Below are positions 41,301 to 50,658 of a DNA stretch of 64,000 nt, one piece after another. A program made the translations under genes and the position numbers. The DNA comes from a virus. Every line of letters begins with the position of its first letter. The stretch's first letter is position 1. The stretch spans positions 1 to 64,000 of IMG/VR virus record IMGVR_UViG_3300028559_000033. One strand, 5' to 3'. The notes below the pieces were generated by a model that saw nothing but the letters and a program-made list of their open reading frames with translations, searched no databases and had not been told where the DNA came from.

Positions 41301-43573
41301 ACATTATTAATTACAGACTGAGCAATTCCTATAGAGTATTGTACTGCGTTAACTGTAGCCTGACTTACTCCAATTCCAGTAATATATTGAAGCGCACCAG
41401 ATGAATTAAAATAAGTTGATGCAGCACCAATAGTTTTTCTATTACTATTAGCCTTCAAATCATACAATACAGAATTATAAATATCCCGAATATCATCAAA
41501 GCAATCTAAAGTTGTTCCTGGTCCAGGAACACTAAAATTCAATCCAGATACGGAGGTTAAGAACCCAACTGTTTCTGCTGCGATATAGCTTAAATTATTC
41601 TCTAAAAGCCTAGCCGCATCTTGTTCTCTGTGATTTCCCGCAAATCCACTAAATCCACTAGTTAGAAATCCAACAGATTCTTTTGCAATATAATCTAAAT
41701 TTGTGCGAATTAGATTTGCAGCATCAAAAAATCTATTTACCGCAACTCCTAGAAGTGGCTGAAATGCGACTACTGCAGCACCATCAGTCATACTCTGAGC
41801 CTGATTCTCTCTAAAGCTCATATCTGCAATATGACAACCGTTATTAACTTGATATAAATCAAGATTTGGATATTTTGGCGCAACTACAACGTTTCTAAGT
41901 TCTCCCCCCTCAACTGAGACTGTAGGCTTCAATACAATTGGGTTTTCTTCAACGTAAAATCCAGGAAATACCTTAATAGTATCACCAAAAACTGCTATAG
42001 CAGCCGCTGCTTTAATTGTTTTCTTTGCGTGATTCTCCGCCAATCCAGTATTATTATCATCTCCAGCTTGAGTAACAAATATAGTCTTGCCATTAGGCTT
42101 ATATGCATCTACTCTAACTCTACCTTTACCATTAGCTGGGTCAAGTACAACTCCAATTCCAGAAGTAATGTGTGTTACAATTCCAGTTAGATTAACACCA
42201 TCTCCAAATAGAGTAGTTGCGACAAGAATATCGGCATTTACATCATTTAATAGAGAATCTCCAGAAACTTCCAATGTCTGAACATCTGCAATCCCACCAA
42301 TCACATCAATAGCTGTTGAGGCAATACCAGTTAAATTTCCAATAAATCTTGGAGATTCAACAGAACCCGAAACGGCTAATCTATTACTAGTAGAATTGAA
42401 GGTTAAGTCTGCTGTATCAGTTTTCAACTGTACTTGAGAAGATGGGTTCTCCGCTAATACTAATTTATACTCTACATTATTATTCGCTTCTGAAACTTCT
42501 ACCGTGATTGAGGCTACAGCATCTGCCCAAACAGGAGGTAGTGTGTCTCCTCTAGAAGTTAGGACTTGAGTTGTGGCTCCCGTTCCAACTCTAGGTCCTC
42601 TATCAAATCGTATTGTTCTACTTTCCGAACCACCAACTAAATGATTTTTAGTAAGAACAACAAACCCACCTCCAATAGATTGAATATATGTATCGTTAGG
42701 GATTCTCAGTTGAGGAGAATCAACAACAAAATCTCCAGGTAATAGTGAACTTGTGTCTATACTTATAATATTGGGAGTAGCTCCAGATAGAGTTCCAGTT
42801 GCAAACTTTACTAAGCCAGGTAGGACTGGAGCATATAGATACCCATCAAATGCAATATCACCACGAACATCTAAATTATATTCAGGTAAACTAGTGTTGA
42901 TTCCAAGTCTTCCAGTACTTGGTATAGCTGAAAATTTTGATGAACTCGCATTTAATTGAACCGTTCCAATTCCTGGAGCAAGAGCTGGATAAAATGTTGA
43001 TGCTGAGTTAGTATCAACAATTGTAACATCCCGAGTTGTAGTTGATGCGCCAGAAACATTAGAATAATTTGACGTTCCCGCTACCGAAATATCATATGTT
43101 CTTGAAGGTATGTCTAATGCGAATGAAGAAATTCCAGAGATATCAATATTATACAGTCCAGATAATCTGGCTGCATCTACTGTACCACCTACTATATTTT
43201 CTGCAAATGGTAAATAGATTGCAGTCTGAGCAATACCAAGAATATTGATATCATAATTTCCAGAAAGTCTATCTGGAGATATAATACCATCTAATATATT
43301 TTCCGCATTTTGTAAATTTTCGGCTGTTGTAACGCCAATATAATATCTACCAGAAAGTCTTTCTGTACTTATTGTTCCTGTTAATATATTCTTCGCATCC
43401 GTTAAGGTGATTGCATATCCTGCTGTTCCTTCCAAATCACCAACGAATAATTCCGAGGTAATCGTAGTCGCTCCAACAATACCACTATTTTCTAAGTTTA
43501 AATTATCACCAGTTGCTAATTCTTCAATCCTACTTGTAGTAGAATTAGCTATAAGTGGATATCTATCAGACAT
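38396..43573 (-). CDS. very large structural protein with beta-helix domain
   Basis: This 1725-residue protein has its first part (about 1-480) with beta repeats and segments like RLGINTSLPEYNLDVRGDIA. At about residues 490-600 (GKTIFVTQAGDDNNTGLAEN...TIKAAAAIAVFGDTIKVFPG) it has the signature of a pectate-lyase-like right-handed beta-helix. Later it has repeated VRIVGLGFTCPSGIGTLVYP and VTASYQNTTGIVTIT-type units, then two GxGY-like repeats (TNGGSNYTTAPRVTV; LNSGSQYRTPPIITI). The last 120 residues (GGVTVPENETVQKDGGIVIY...GQITGRDFTKALF) form a distinct C-terminal domain. It probably forms a fibre or baseplate appendage. A GATAAATA promoter lies 32 nt upstream. Confidence 0.8.
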   Translation of the reverse strand: MSDRYPLIANSTTSRIEELATGDNLNLENSGIVGATTITSELFVGDLEGTAGYAITLTDAKNILTGTISTERLSGRYYIGVTTAENLQNAENILDGIISPDRLSGNYDINILGIAQTAIYLPFAENIVGGTVDAARLSGLYNIDISGISSFALDIPSRTYDISVAGTSNYSNVSGASTTTRDVTIVDTNSASTFYPALAPGIGTVQLNASSSKFSAIPSTGRLGINTSLPEYNLDVRGDIAFDGYLYAPVLPGLVKFATGTLSGATPNIISIDTSSLLPGDFVVDSPQLRIPNDTYIQSIGGGFVVLTKNHLVGGSESRTIRFDRGPRVGTGATTQVLTSRGDTLPPVWADAVASITVEVSEANNNVEYKLVLAENPSSQVQLKTDTADLTFNSTSNRLAVSGSVESPRFIGNLTGIASTAIDVIGGIADVQTLEVSGDSLLNDVNADILVATTLFGDGVNLTGIVTHITSGIGVVLDPANGKGRVRVDAYKPNGKTIFVTQAGDDNNTGLAENHAKKTIKAAAAIAVFGDTIKVFPGFYVEENPIVLKPTVSVEGGELRNVVVAPKYPNLDLYQVNNGCHIADMSFRENQAQSMTDGAAVVAFQPLLGVAVNRFFDAANLIRTNLDYIAKESVGFLTSGFSGFAGNHREQDAARLLENNLSYIAAETVGFLTSVSGLNFSVPGPGTTLDCFDDIRDIYNSVLYDLKANSNRKTIGAASTYFNSSGALQYITGIGVSQATVNAVQYSIGIAQSVINNVSPPISYQSGIGSIRQTLIPSVVPVVGGCVAVATTIRQLVGIVTTSIGIGNTNSVPALRFGVMLESDKCVSDVKDIWKCIIHDITRGGNSRSIDSGRIYYDSNWNLKPGILKNPQERAQTVSAVDYSFNVARAIVNNVTWGGFPVGLGINVSDAVYDATSGIVTITATNHGLVKDSSVRIVGLGFTCPSGIGTLVYPTGSQGSIFNVHNVIGVNTFSSVVGQSTLPHTYVSGGTVQRYTNIQNDFYQVKDLQLPNDPLTGFNNGITGCSNVISAIRSCVGIVTNIVGLGSSAFTVVGIRTTYPGNSGIGFTSHVRVTSATYDNTSGITTVLAPGLRAIVGETIELRDLTFSCNSGSGSTTQIFPSGVYGYDFPIIKTNSNGAIQVYVGASTLPHTYVGGGVVVERTVSVSTASYQNTTGIVTITASGLSIKTGDLVTIRNLNFSCSSGGGTTTIYPTGSQGYRFKVLDIVSDKPRAVTQATYNNTTGIANITAPGIGITVNDLVELQNLEFSCPGSPPNLLFPSGKNGTRFRVLTSVGSTFTVNVGPSTISHTYVSGGVAIGRTQTAGNTFTIQVGPSTITHSYVSGGVAIPPFSRGVGITPQGPYVKNCTNFISGSIGMKVNGFDAEPGDKDDIGVTGTMSVDSYTQFNQGGIGVSITNGAYAQLVSIFTICDDIAIFTGSGGQCDIVNSNSSFGRLGLYANGIGDATTGSTYHSTGVVEVEALARTNVLTVSGIGNYRPYDGQVCYFGEKFFFVETISVTNGGSNYTTAPRVTVSAPEGQNGITVQATTTIQNGSVISVNILNSGSQYRTPPIITIAPPFVGGTQATATVSSMQPIYYKVDSATLPSSGISTVSFLQSFNNTISVGTTVYFSRVSQQIVCSHSFEWVGSGNDINRAKPALGGVTVPENETVQKDGGIVIYTSTNQAGNFKIGDGIIINQATGQITGRDFTKALFTTMTPLILALSD

Positions 43574-43604
43574 TATGTATATGAATTGATTTATGTTCTT
43601 AAGA

Positions 43605-43612
43605 TATTTATC
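43605..43612 (-). promoter_or_regulatory. T4-like late promoter GATAAATA
   Basis: Minus strand GATAAATA, 32 nt before the 1725-residue structural gene. Confidence 0.65.
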
Positions 43613-43630
43613 AACTTTATAAACCCAATA

Positions 43631-45262
43631 TTATTCCGTTTCATATGAAGTAAAGTCAATTCTCTCCAACTCATCAATATCTTGTTCTAAAGTTGAAATA
43701 TTTTCAGTTAATCCACCAATTCCTTGAAGAACTGACCAAGCTTCCAGTTGTTTTCTGTCTCTATCTCTACGAAGTGCATTCGTAGACCCAATTAATGGTT
43801 CCAAAATTGGAGAATTTTGAGCCAAAATAACAGTTAGAGTTGATAATGCATCATCAATATTTTGTTGCAATTGATTACAAGAAACTCCATCAGTAGCAAT
43901 ACCTATATTACTCGTATAAGCCAATCCAACAGCAGAATATTGAGTAGTAGAACCAATTCCTGTTGTAATGATACTAGTAGTGATAGCTACTGTTCCTTCA
44001 GGAGCAATGGACGATGCACATCCAATTAACAATATATCAGAACAATCTCTAAATATTGGCCAGGAAAATGTACCAAAATAAAATTCAGCTCTACCTGCTC
44101 CAACGGAAGGTTCTGGATTTACTATAGCCGAAATTGATTCGTCAAAATAAGACTGACTTGGACTCCAAGTTTGAGTTGGAGTTGGACTTCCAGAAGAATC
44201 TAAATATGCGCTATATCCTACACCTAAAGTTTCCGAAGAAACCACTCCAATTGATAGTGGTTCAAACGGATTTTGAGTATAATCAAAATCAAGTTGAACC
44301 GTATTTTGTCGTATTGCGGAAAAATTTGTATTTTCGGTAGAGGTATTGGCCACCGTAGAAATAAAAATTGCGGGATACTTCGCAACAATTCCAACAGTAA
44401 ACTCTGCCTCACTAATATTCTGTGAAGCTGGAGAATCTAAAATTAAACTATTGCATTGTAATGAACTCGTGGAATATCCACCAATGGTGTTTAAATAAGT
44501 GATGTTAACCGAAGTTGTTCCAAATCCAACAATTGAAGAATTAATTAAATTTTGGTATTGAAATCTCATACCTGTAATAATGCCCACGGACGAGACTCCA
44601 GAACCATAATGTTGAAAAATGGTTGAGCCAGAAGAAATTCCACCAACTAAAGTGGTCACGAGACCCACTCGTTCGGTTACTCCAAAACCAATAACAGTAG
44701 GCAAGGGTATTATTGGAATAGCACTAGGAGTTCCTAAGGTATCTACAATTAAATCTCCAGTAGAGATATTATTAATCAGATTTTCATTGAAAGTTACGGC
44801 AATTACATTGCTATTAGTATCAATTGCTCCAGAAAATCCAGCTACAATATTTGACCCGTATTCTCTGTCCAATGGTTTTTTATAATATTTGATTCCTCTA
44901 TATGGAATATAAGAATAGGTATTGATATTCTTTTTAACCTCATACTTATAATATGTTAAACTCTCTGTTGGACTAACCGAAAACTCAGAATTCGGTGCCC
45001 AAGATTCAATAAAAACCCAAACTAAATCACTTCTACAGCCCGCAGAAATTCGTGCATCGTATGCAAGCTTTACTTGCACAATGTAATCGTTAATAATTTT
45101 TATTGTCTTCTTAGCATCTTCATCAATTTTACTGACTAAATTTGTATACTTATCTAAGTCTATATCCAACAGAGTTAACCTACTAATAAGAGAATCTCTT
45201 TGATTTCTCTTGTTTAGTAGCTCCTGCTGTAAATTAGCTATAATTTCCTTAGATGAAGACAT
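43631..45262 (-). CDS. virion structural protein with N-terminal coiled coil
   Basis: This 543-residue protein has an N-terminal heptad-rich helix (KEIIANLQQELLNKRNQRDS...LVSKIDEDAKKTIKIINDY, about residues 4-65) and a C-terminal helical tail (NALRRDRDRKQLEAW...NISTLEQDIDELERI). The middle is beta-rich (FDYTQNPFEPLSIGVVSSET...EFYFGTFSWPIFRDC). This two-helices-around-a-beta-domain layout suits a connector between baseplate and fibre. I recognise no T4 equivalent. It overlaps the start of its upstream neighbour by 1 bp (ATGA-like). Confidence 0.7.
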   Translation of the reverse strand: MSSSKEIIANLQQELLNKRNQRDSLISRLTLLDIDLDKYTNLVSKIDEDAKKTIKIINDYIVQVKLAYDARISAGCRSDLVWVFIESWAPNSEFSVSPTESLTYYKYEVKKNINTYSYIPYRGIKYYKKPLDREYGSNIVAGFSGAIDTNSNVIAVTFNENLINNISTGDLIVDTLGTPSAIPIIPLPTVIGFGVTERVGLVTTLVGGISSGSTIFQHYGSGVSSVGIITGMRFQYQNLINSSIVGFGTTSVNITYLNTIGGYSTSSLQCNSLILDSPASQNISEAEFTVGIVAKYPAIFISTVANTSTENTNFSAIRQNTVQLDFDYTQNPFEPLSIGVVSSETLGVGYSAYLDSSGSPTPTQTWSPSQSYFDESISAIVNPEPSVGAGRAEFYFGTFSWPIFRDCSDILLIGCASSIAPEGTVAITTSIITTGIGSTTQYSAVGLAYTSNIGIATDGVSCNQLQQNIDDALSTLTVILAQNSPILEPLIGSTNALRRDRDRKQLEAWSVLQGIGGLTENISTLEQDIDELERIDFTSYETE

Positions 45263-46095
45263 TATATCATTTCCTCACTTGTGTATTCAACTTCTAACTT
45301 ATTTACATCAATTCTCTCAGCATACACTATGTAACTACAATCTATTGAATTAAATGAATGATTTGAAATAACTATAGAATTATTATTGCGTTCCATACCC
45401 AAAACATATAATTTTTGAAATTTATTGTGTGATGTTAGATGAACGGTTATAGTATCATAATTTACCAATCCTCGCCAATACTCAGGAAGGTCAATTACAT
45501 CATTTCCCAATAATCTTCCTCTACAATATACCCCAATTTCTGGTCCTTCCAAACAGGCGTGTCTTAATCTCATTCCCGACTTATTTGGATGCGGAATATC
45601 AAATTTTTTAAATGGGGCAGCAACAGAGGAAAATGCTCCATATGCTGCAATAATTTTTGGAGTAGTTATAATTTGTGTGACATTCAATGGTCCATTTATA
45701 TTAACTGGGCCATTAGCGATTGAATTTGAATTTGAGATATTTTGTGAATTCTTCAAATCCAATCCATTCTTAATTGCAATTGCATTTACTGTAATCGTTC
45801 CAGTAAAATTACTCACTGCTGCAACATTTAGATTTCCCAGAACATTTGTTACTCCATTTATATTTGAGATTCCTAATACTTCTAAAGATGCAGGAAGAGC
45901 CAATCCAGGAAGTGGTGGCCCAATCATACAAGTAGCTCTAGCAACTCCAATTTGCGGTGTTGCTCCAATATAAACTGGTCCATTTAAAACCACAGTTCCA
46001 GGAGTCACTCTAGAAGTTCCAGTTAAAAATGAGGTATCAACTTGACCAACAACTAATTTGTCACCAACATTGGCGATTGAAGCAATATGGGCCAT
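45262..46095 (-). CDS. structural protein with conserved LRHA-EGPE domain
   Basis: This 277-residue protein has a beta-rich N-terminus (TRVTPGTVVLNGPVYIG..., residues 25-150) with N-G-x-x-N-V-x type turns. The C-terminal half holds KKFDIPHPNKSGMRLRHACL then EGPEIGVYCRGRLLGNDVI, a pattern repeatedly found at the end of phage fibre or tip proteins (I know it as the K-x-F-x-I-x-H-P...LRH...EGPE...Y.RG motif). It lies directly upstream of the coiled-coil protein and downstream of the spike-like protein. I infer a virion tip or fibre role. Confidence 0.7.
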   Translation of the reverse strand: MAHIASIANVGDKLVVGQVDTSFLTGTSRVTPGTVVLNGPVYIGATPQIGVARATCMIGPPLPGLALPASLEVLGISNINGVTNVLGNLNVAAVSNFTGTITVNAIAIKNGLDLKNSQNISNSNSIANGPVNINGPLNVTQIITTPKIIAAYGAFSSVAAPFKKFDIPHPNKSGMRLRHACLEGPEIGVYCRGRLLGNDVIDLPEYWRGLVNYDTITVHLTSHNKFQKLYVLGMERNNNSIVISNHSFNSIDCSYIVYAERIDVNKLEVEYTSEEMI

Positions 46096-46665
46096 TTAAC
46101 TCAATGTACCATTCTGAAAGAATTTCTTAAGAGATTGCAATCCACTTAAGATTTGACCAAAAAAACTACCCTGCAATAAATCCGTCGCACTAGAATCTGC
46201 ATTTAGAATTTGTGCAGATGAAGATTTGGTTCCAGCCAAAGTTTCTAGATTTCCAGTAGCAGTTACTGTAATATTTGTACCATTTTCTTTAATGTATGGA
46301 GCACGAATATCAATAATTTTTCCAGAATTAATGGTAATTTCACCACTTCCATCTTCAGCAACAATACGAATATTTCTAGCTTTCAGTATAATATCACCAT
46401 TTTGAGCTTCTAGATGAAGATTTCCATTCTCTACAAGAATCACCTTACCAGGCTCTCCCACATTACATTGTTTGCCTACATATTCACACGAAGTACTTGG
46501 AACAACTTCAATTCTCTTCCCATCTTTCTGCATCAATTGAACATTCCCACCATCAGTGGTCAAGCCATATTCTATAACATTTCCATCTTGTGAAACATTA
46601 CTATAAACTTTAGCTGCAGCTAGAGTTTCAATATCATAACCTTCATTATTCTGCGTCATACACAA
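46096..46665 (-). CDS. beta-helix spike-like hub protein
   Basis: This 189-residue protein has a central part (LHLEAQNGDIILKARNIRIV...ITINSGKIIDIRAPYIKE) showing the alternating short-strand pattern of the triple beta-helix that forms the needle of T4 gp5 and VgrG tips. The N-terminus (TTDGGNVQLMQKDGKRIEVV) is also typical of a spike entry. The 10-bp overlap with the gp5 gene ties it to the hub. I infer that it supplies the spike as a separate chain, since the gp5 here has no long beta-helix of its own. Not experimentally shown. Confidence 0.7.
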   Translation of the reverse strand: MCMTQNNEGYDIETLAAAKVYSNVSQDGNVIEYGLTTDGGNVQLMQKDGKRIEVVPSTSCEYVGKQCNVGEPGKVILVENGNLHLEAQNGDIILKARNIRIVAEDGSGEITINSGKIIDIRAPYIKENGTNITVTATGNLETLAGTKSSSAQILNADSSATDLLQGSFFGQILSGLQSLKKFFQNGTLS

Positions 46666-49106
46666 TCCACCACATCTATAACTCCGAGTTGATTTAATAT
46701 AATTCCAGGAGTATTAGTTTTTGGAATATATTGTAAGACAGGATAGAATTCAAGTCCTTCTCCAGTCTTACTATCTATACCATAATTAGGAATCTCCGTA
46801 AATTCTTTGGTATTAGGTATAGAAGTTACTCCAACAATTGCACCAATTGGACTTACAATTGGAGTAACTGAAACACCACCAATATCAATTACGTCTCCAG
46901 AAGTATATCCAATTCCAGGAGATATAATCACAACTGAAGTTATAATTCCAACAGGAGATGAAAATTCTGCTGAATTTGGAGGAAAATACGTAGAGACTCC
47001 CAATAGTGGAGGCTTAGTTAAAGTAGGTTGTACTATTGGAGAAAGTTTATCGTTAATTAAGATTTTCGCTCTTGCAACAATATTTTGGTCAGAATCCAAT
47101 AGGTCAAATACAAGTTCCTCCAACTGCTCATTTAGAGTATCTTGTGAAATTGTTATGGGAACAATTGCTTGATTATTAAAAATTAAAACATTCCCAACTA
47201 AATCATTAACTACATCATCACTTGAAATATCTCCTCCCAATGAATATGTTAATATAGTTCCATCTAAAACATTTTCTGTAAATATTGAAAATTCACAAGT
47301 TTCTCCTTCATATAAAGAATACCGATTTGGAATAATTACATAGTACGGAATCCGAATAATATTGTTTAAATTGGTCTCACAATACCCTGAACCCGCAGAA
47401 GTAAGGTAAATTTGAGATATTTTTCCATTTTCAAGAATAGCATTTGCCTTTGCACCTGAACCATAATTAGTGTTATCAATAATGTTAATATTTGGTAGGA
47501 CTGAATATCCGTAACCAGAATTGATAAGCTCTATAGATAAAATTGACCCATTTGTTCCCACTACAGGAATTGCATAGGCACCAAATCCATCTCCATAAAT
47601 TTCTACCTCAGGAGGCAAACAATTTACGTATAGAGTATTATTGCTTACTAAATCTGACTGAGATTGTGGAGAATTTACTCTCTGATAACATTCGTTGAAA
47701 AGTCCCGCATCAGAACCATACCCATATATGGATAGTGAATTTATAGATACATTCAGATTTTCACCGAATCCATCAATAATGTTCATCTTACTCACTACTC
47801 GGTTCCAATTATCATATTGACCTGCACTAGGCCCAGAATTCAAGGACCATTCAGATGGAGCTTCGCACTTTAAATTATCACATCCAATTAAGTTAAAAAT
47901 CTGAGTTGCAATTGAACTCGCTTGAGATAATATACTAGAAATCTGAGATGCTCCACTCATTAACCAATCCAATCCACTCACAACAGGACCTAACAGTTCA
48001 TCAATGATACTTAAGACTTGACTTAAAATTGCTGCAATAAATTCTTCAATTGCACATAATGGAGCATTTATAACATTTCCAACCAATCTGCTGAGTAAAT
48101 CTTCAATAAACGGTGAAGCAATATCTAGAATATTCTCAAATAAACAGAAGATAATATTGATAATATTTTTTGCCGCCTCACCAACAATTGGTTGTTGAGG
48201 AATGGGAACTACTAGTCCAACAAATTGTGAAAATAGATTTCCCACAATTTTCATCAAAACATTTCTCATATTATTGATAAGAAACTTCATTGCTCCAACA
48301 ATAATTCTGGTAGTATTCCGAATTTCATTTTGAATATCTACAAAAACATTCAAAACTGGGTCAATATAAGTATTCAAATAACTCTGAAGCCCTGTAACTG
48401 TTGCAATAAAATTTTGAATTGCAGATGTAATTTTTCCAATGATATTATCATTGCAGCCATTCTCCGAGAGTATCTTTTTTGACCCCACAGTAGCATATGC
48501 TACCTGTAGAGCCTTATCATTTGGAAAGAATTTATCTGAGGCATTCTTAACATTTGATACAGTTGATGAAATGGGAGAATTGGTATTTGAACTAATACCA
48601 GAAGCTGGATTGGGCGGAGAAAGTTGTGTACTTACATTGAGTTGTTTAGTAGGACCTTGAGTAATTCGGGAATTCGCTCCAGTTCCAGGGAATGGTTTAA
48701 ACGCAATATCATCTATTGGAAAATTTTGAACATTTGAATTACGATATAAAACTCCAGAAATTACGGGTTGTTGAGCATCGTCACCATCTAGAAAAAATCC
48801 AAATACTGTTTCTCCTCCAACTAACTTATGTGTCTTTCCATATCCACCCTGAGCATTCCCATCAGTTGGTCCCATCATAATATGTGCCCAAGGCAAATCA
48901 TTATCTGAAAGCTCATTTCTATCATAAGTATGATATCCAATGATTCTCACTTTACATCTAGCAGCCCAGGCTTTCTCATTCTCTACGAAATTGATACTAA
49001 CTTTACTTGGAATATCCCAAACTTCTGGTGGTGCTACTTGTCCTAACCACCAAATAAATCCATCCTTACCTAGAAAGTTTGATTTAAATAAAGTCTCTTC
49101 AATCAT
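46656..49106 (-). CDS. 5: baseplate hub protein gp5, OB-fold, no lysozyme domain
   Basis: This 816-residue protein has residues 10-125 (FIWWLGQVAPPEVWD...ARCKVRIIGYHTYDRNELSD...LPWAHIMM...VFGFFLDGDDAQQPVISGVL) matching the N-terminal OB-fold of T4 gp5/VgrG, which sits on the gp27 ring at the tail tip. The T4 lysozyme domain that normally follows is missing. Instead there is a large helical region of about 200 residues (LNTYIDPVLNVFVDIQNEIR...) and a C-terminal beta part with GxGY repeats (ELINSGYGYSVLPNINI). Peptidoglycan cleavage may be taken over by the neighbours at 50659 and 52482. Confidence 0.8.
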   Translation of the reverse strand: MIEETLFKSNFLGKDGFIWWLGQVAPPEVWDIPSKVSINFVENEKAWAARCKVRIIGYHTYDRNELSDNDLPWAHIMMGPTDGNAQGGYGKTHKLVGGETVFGFFLDGDDAQQPVISGVLYRNSNVQNFPIDDIAFKPFPGTGANSRITQGPTKQLNVSTQLSPPNPASGISSNTNSPISSTVSNVKNASDKFFPNDKALQVAYATVGSKKILSENGCNDNIIGKITSAIQNFIATVTGLQSYLNTYIDPVLNVFVDIQNEIRNTTRIIVGAMKFLINNMRNVLMKIVGNLFSQFVGLVVPIPQQPIVGEAAKNIINIIFCLFENILDIASPFIEDLLSRLVGNVINAPLCAIEEFIAAILSQVLSIIDELLGPVVSGLDWLMSGASQISSILSQASSIATQIFNLIGCDNLKCEAPSEWSLNSGPSAGQYDNWNRVVSKMNIIDGFGENLNVSINSLSIYGYGSDAGLFNECYQRVNSPQSQSDLVSNNTLYVNCLPPEVEIYGDGFGAYAIPVVGTNGSILSIELINSGYGYSVLPNINIIDNTNYGSGAKANAILENGKISQIYLTSAGSGYCETNLNNIIRIPYYVIIPNRYSLYEGETCEFSIFTENVLDGTILTYSLGGDISSDDVVNDLVGNVLIFNNQAIVPITISQDTLNEQLEELVFDLLDSDQNIVARAKILINDKLSPIVQPTLTKPPLLGVSTYFPPNSAEFSSPVGIITSVVIISPGIGYTSGDVIDIGGVSVTPIVSPIGAIVGVTSIPNTKEFTEIPNYGIDSKTGEGLEFYPVLQYIPKTNTPGIILNQLGVIDVVDCV

Positions 49107-49108
49107 AA

Positions 49109-49318
49109 TTACACATCATATTGTCTGCATTCTGGAGCTTCTGGATTACTATCGCAGTAAATTTCAAGTGAACTCGGCACATCAACAGCATCTGGATGAT
49201 GAGTTTGATACGTTACCAGTTCATCCAAATAGTTTTCTAAATATCTTCGTCTTTGACTACCTAGATTGGATGATTCTAAGGTAATTGTAATTTCGGAAAT
49301 TGCGTGTTGAATTTTCAT
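49109..49318 (-). CDS. 69-residue hypothetical baseplate-region protein
   Basis: Starts MKIQHAISEITITLESSNLG; a basic helix, QRRRYLENYLDELVTYQTHH, follows. It is squeezed between gp27 and gp5, with 2 bp on each side, so it is co-translated with hub proteins. The size and helical content fit a small assembly factor. I recognise no family. Confidence 0.65.
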   Translation of the reverse strand: MKIQHAISEITITLESSNLGSQRRRYLENYLDELVTYQTHHPDAVDVPSSLEIYCDSNPEAPECRQYDV

Positions 49319-49320
49319 AG

Positions 49321-50658
49321 TTAATTAGTGTTAGATGAGCCATATAGACCATAGCTATCTCGTATTAGTTTTAAACTAGTTAGGCACATAGCAGGTTCAA
49401 TGTGATGTCTAAGTTCCTTAATGAGATAATTTCCACTTTGTTGGTCGTCAGCCTCGAATTTATCTCCAATTTGGATTCGTGGAAATTCGGCATAAATTAT
49501 ATTACCAACAGTCAAATTTATATTCATTGGAACTGTCATATTTAGTGATTGAGTAAATAATAAATTATATCTAGATATGGATTTGGACATATCTGCAATG
49601 TCTCTCATAGGAGTGGTATCAGTAATTCCATCAGTTGTACTAGAATTATCCATCACTCCAATATCAGAAGTCCGAACCATAATTCTTGAAATTGAATCTC
49701 CAAGACCATCGGATAATGCAACATTTGCATCCTGACCTAAAATTGAAGAATTTTTCAATTCGGTTTTCAAATTATACTTATATATTGAAAATTGATTTGA
49801 GTATAGATTGTAGAAATATGTAGCATTAGAATACATACCCACTCGTAAATTTTTAAGCAAGTCTGTATTTTTATCAAATCCATAGCTCAGAATTCTATAT
49901 TCATTTAGTGGAGAATTTGCAGTTGTAATCTGAGAATAGTAATATTTGTAGATAATCTTTGAATTTGACGTTCCTGGTTGAGTGTTTTTAACTAATCCTT
50001 CTACACTCTTAAAATTAAATCCATCTTTATTTTCATAAAATAAAAATCCAGCAACACCCTTTGCTGCTCCAGATAAACTGTCACCACTAGTATTTGTAGC
50101 CGAAGTTCCTTGAGGAATAGACTTTGGGCCTAACCAAGTTAAAATATGAAATGGTTTCTTCTGATTACTAATGAACGAATAGCTATTTGCAGTCTTTTCA
50201 ATATTCTCTTCTAAATAACGAGAAGTTTTCAATACATCTTTAAGTATTGACGTTACAGATTGGTCTATAGTTCCATCATATCTTCGTCTACATCTAATAG
50301 TTTCATTCGTAATTCCCTCTCTTGAAATGAGATTGAGTGCAAATGTTTCTGCATTGGTATCTTGTGAGATATTGGAAACCTTATATACATACAACGAACG
50401 GTCTCCTTGACAATCAAACTCACCAAATGGAGTTTCTATCAATAATTCCACCGATTCTCCTCCACGAATAGGAAGAGTGTTCAACATTGAAGTTGAACAT
50501 AGTATTCTAGCAGTTATGGTAATTGCTGGAGACAGTAAATCCTCATAATAATCTAAAAATAGGAGTGAAGACGACCCCATTAAATCTACAGTAATGCCAC
50601 CGTCTAATGTGGTTATTGTAAATAACTTCGGTTCAAATGAGGTTACTGAATCAGACAT
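49321..50658 (-). CDS. 27: baseplate hub protein gp27-like
   Basis: This 445-residue protein has an N-terminus (ITVDLMGSSSLLFLDYYEDL...ITITARILCS...RGGESVELLIETPFG) and a segment VYKVSNISQDTNAETFALNL that match the first beta-domain of T4 gp27. T4 gp27 (391 residues) forms the trimeric ring that joins tail tube to gp5. The middle (FHILTWLGPKSIP) and C-terminus (PMNINLTVGNIIYAEFPRIQ...DDQQSGNYLIKELRHHIEPA) fit the hub family (gpD/gp44 fold). Gene order gp27-small-gp5 supports the call. Length is slightly above the T4 protein. Confidence 0.8.
   Translation of the reverse strand: MSDSVTSFEPKLFTITTLDGGITVDLMGSSSLLFLDYYEDLLSPAITITARILCSTSMLNTLPIRGGESVELLIETPFGEFDCQGDRSLYVYKVSNISQDTNAETFALNLISREGITNETIRCRRRYDGTIDQSVTSILKDVLKTSRYLEENIEKTANSYSFISNQKKPFHILTWLGPKSIPQGTSATNTSGDSLSGAAKGVAGFLFYENKDGFNFKSVEGLVKNTQPGTSNSKIIYKYYYSQITTANSPLNEYRILSYGFDKNTDLLKNLRVGMYSNATYFYNLYSNQFSIYKYNLKTELKNSSILGQDANVALSDGLGDSISRIMVRTSDIGVMDNSSTTDGITDTTPMRDIADMSKSISRYNLLFTQSLNMTVPMNINLTVGNIIYAEFPRIQIGDKFEADDQQSGNYLIKELRHHIEPAMCLTSLKLIRDSYGLYGSSNTN

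Noticed and set aside
43631-46095. Naming the 543- and 277-residue proteins as T4 gp6, gp8 or gp25
   Set aside because: No clear motif of those wedge proteins is present; only position and beta/coiled-coil character are visible.
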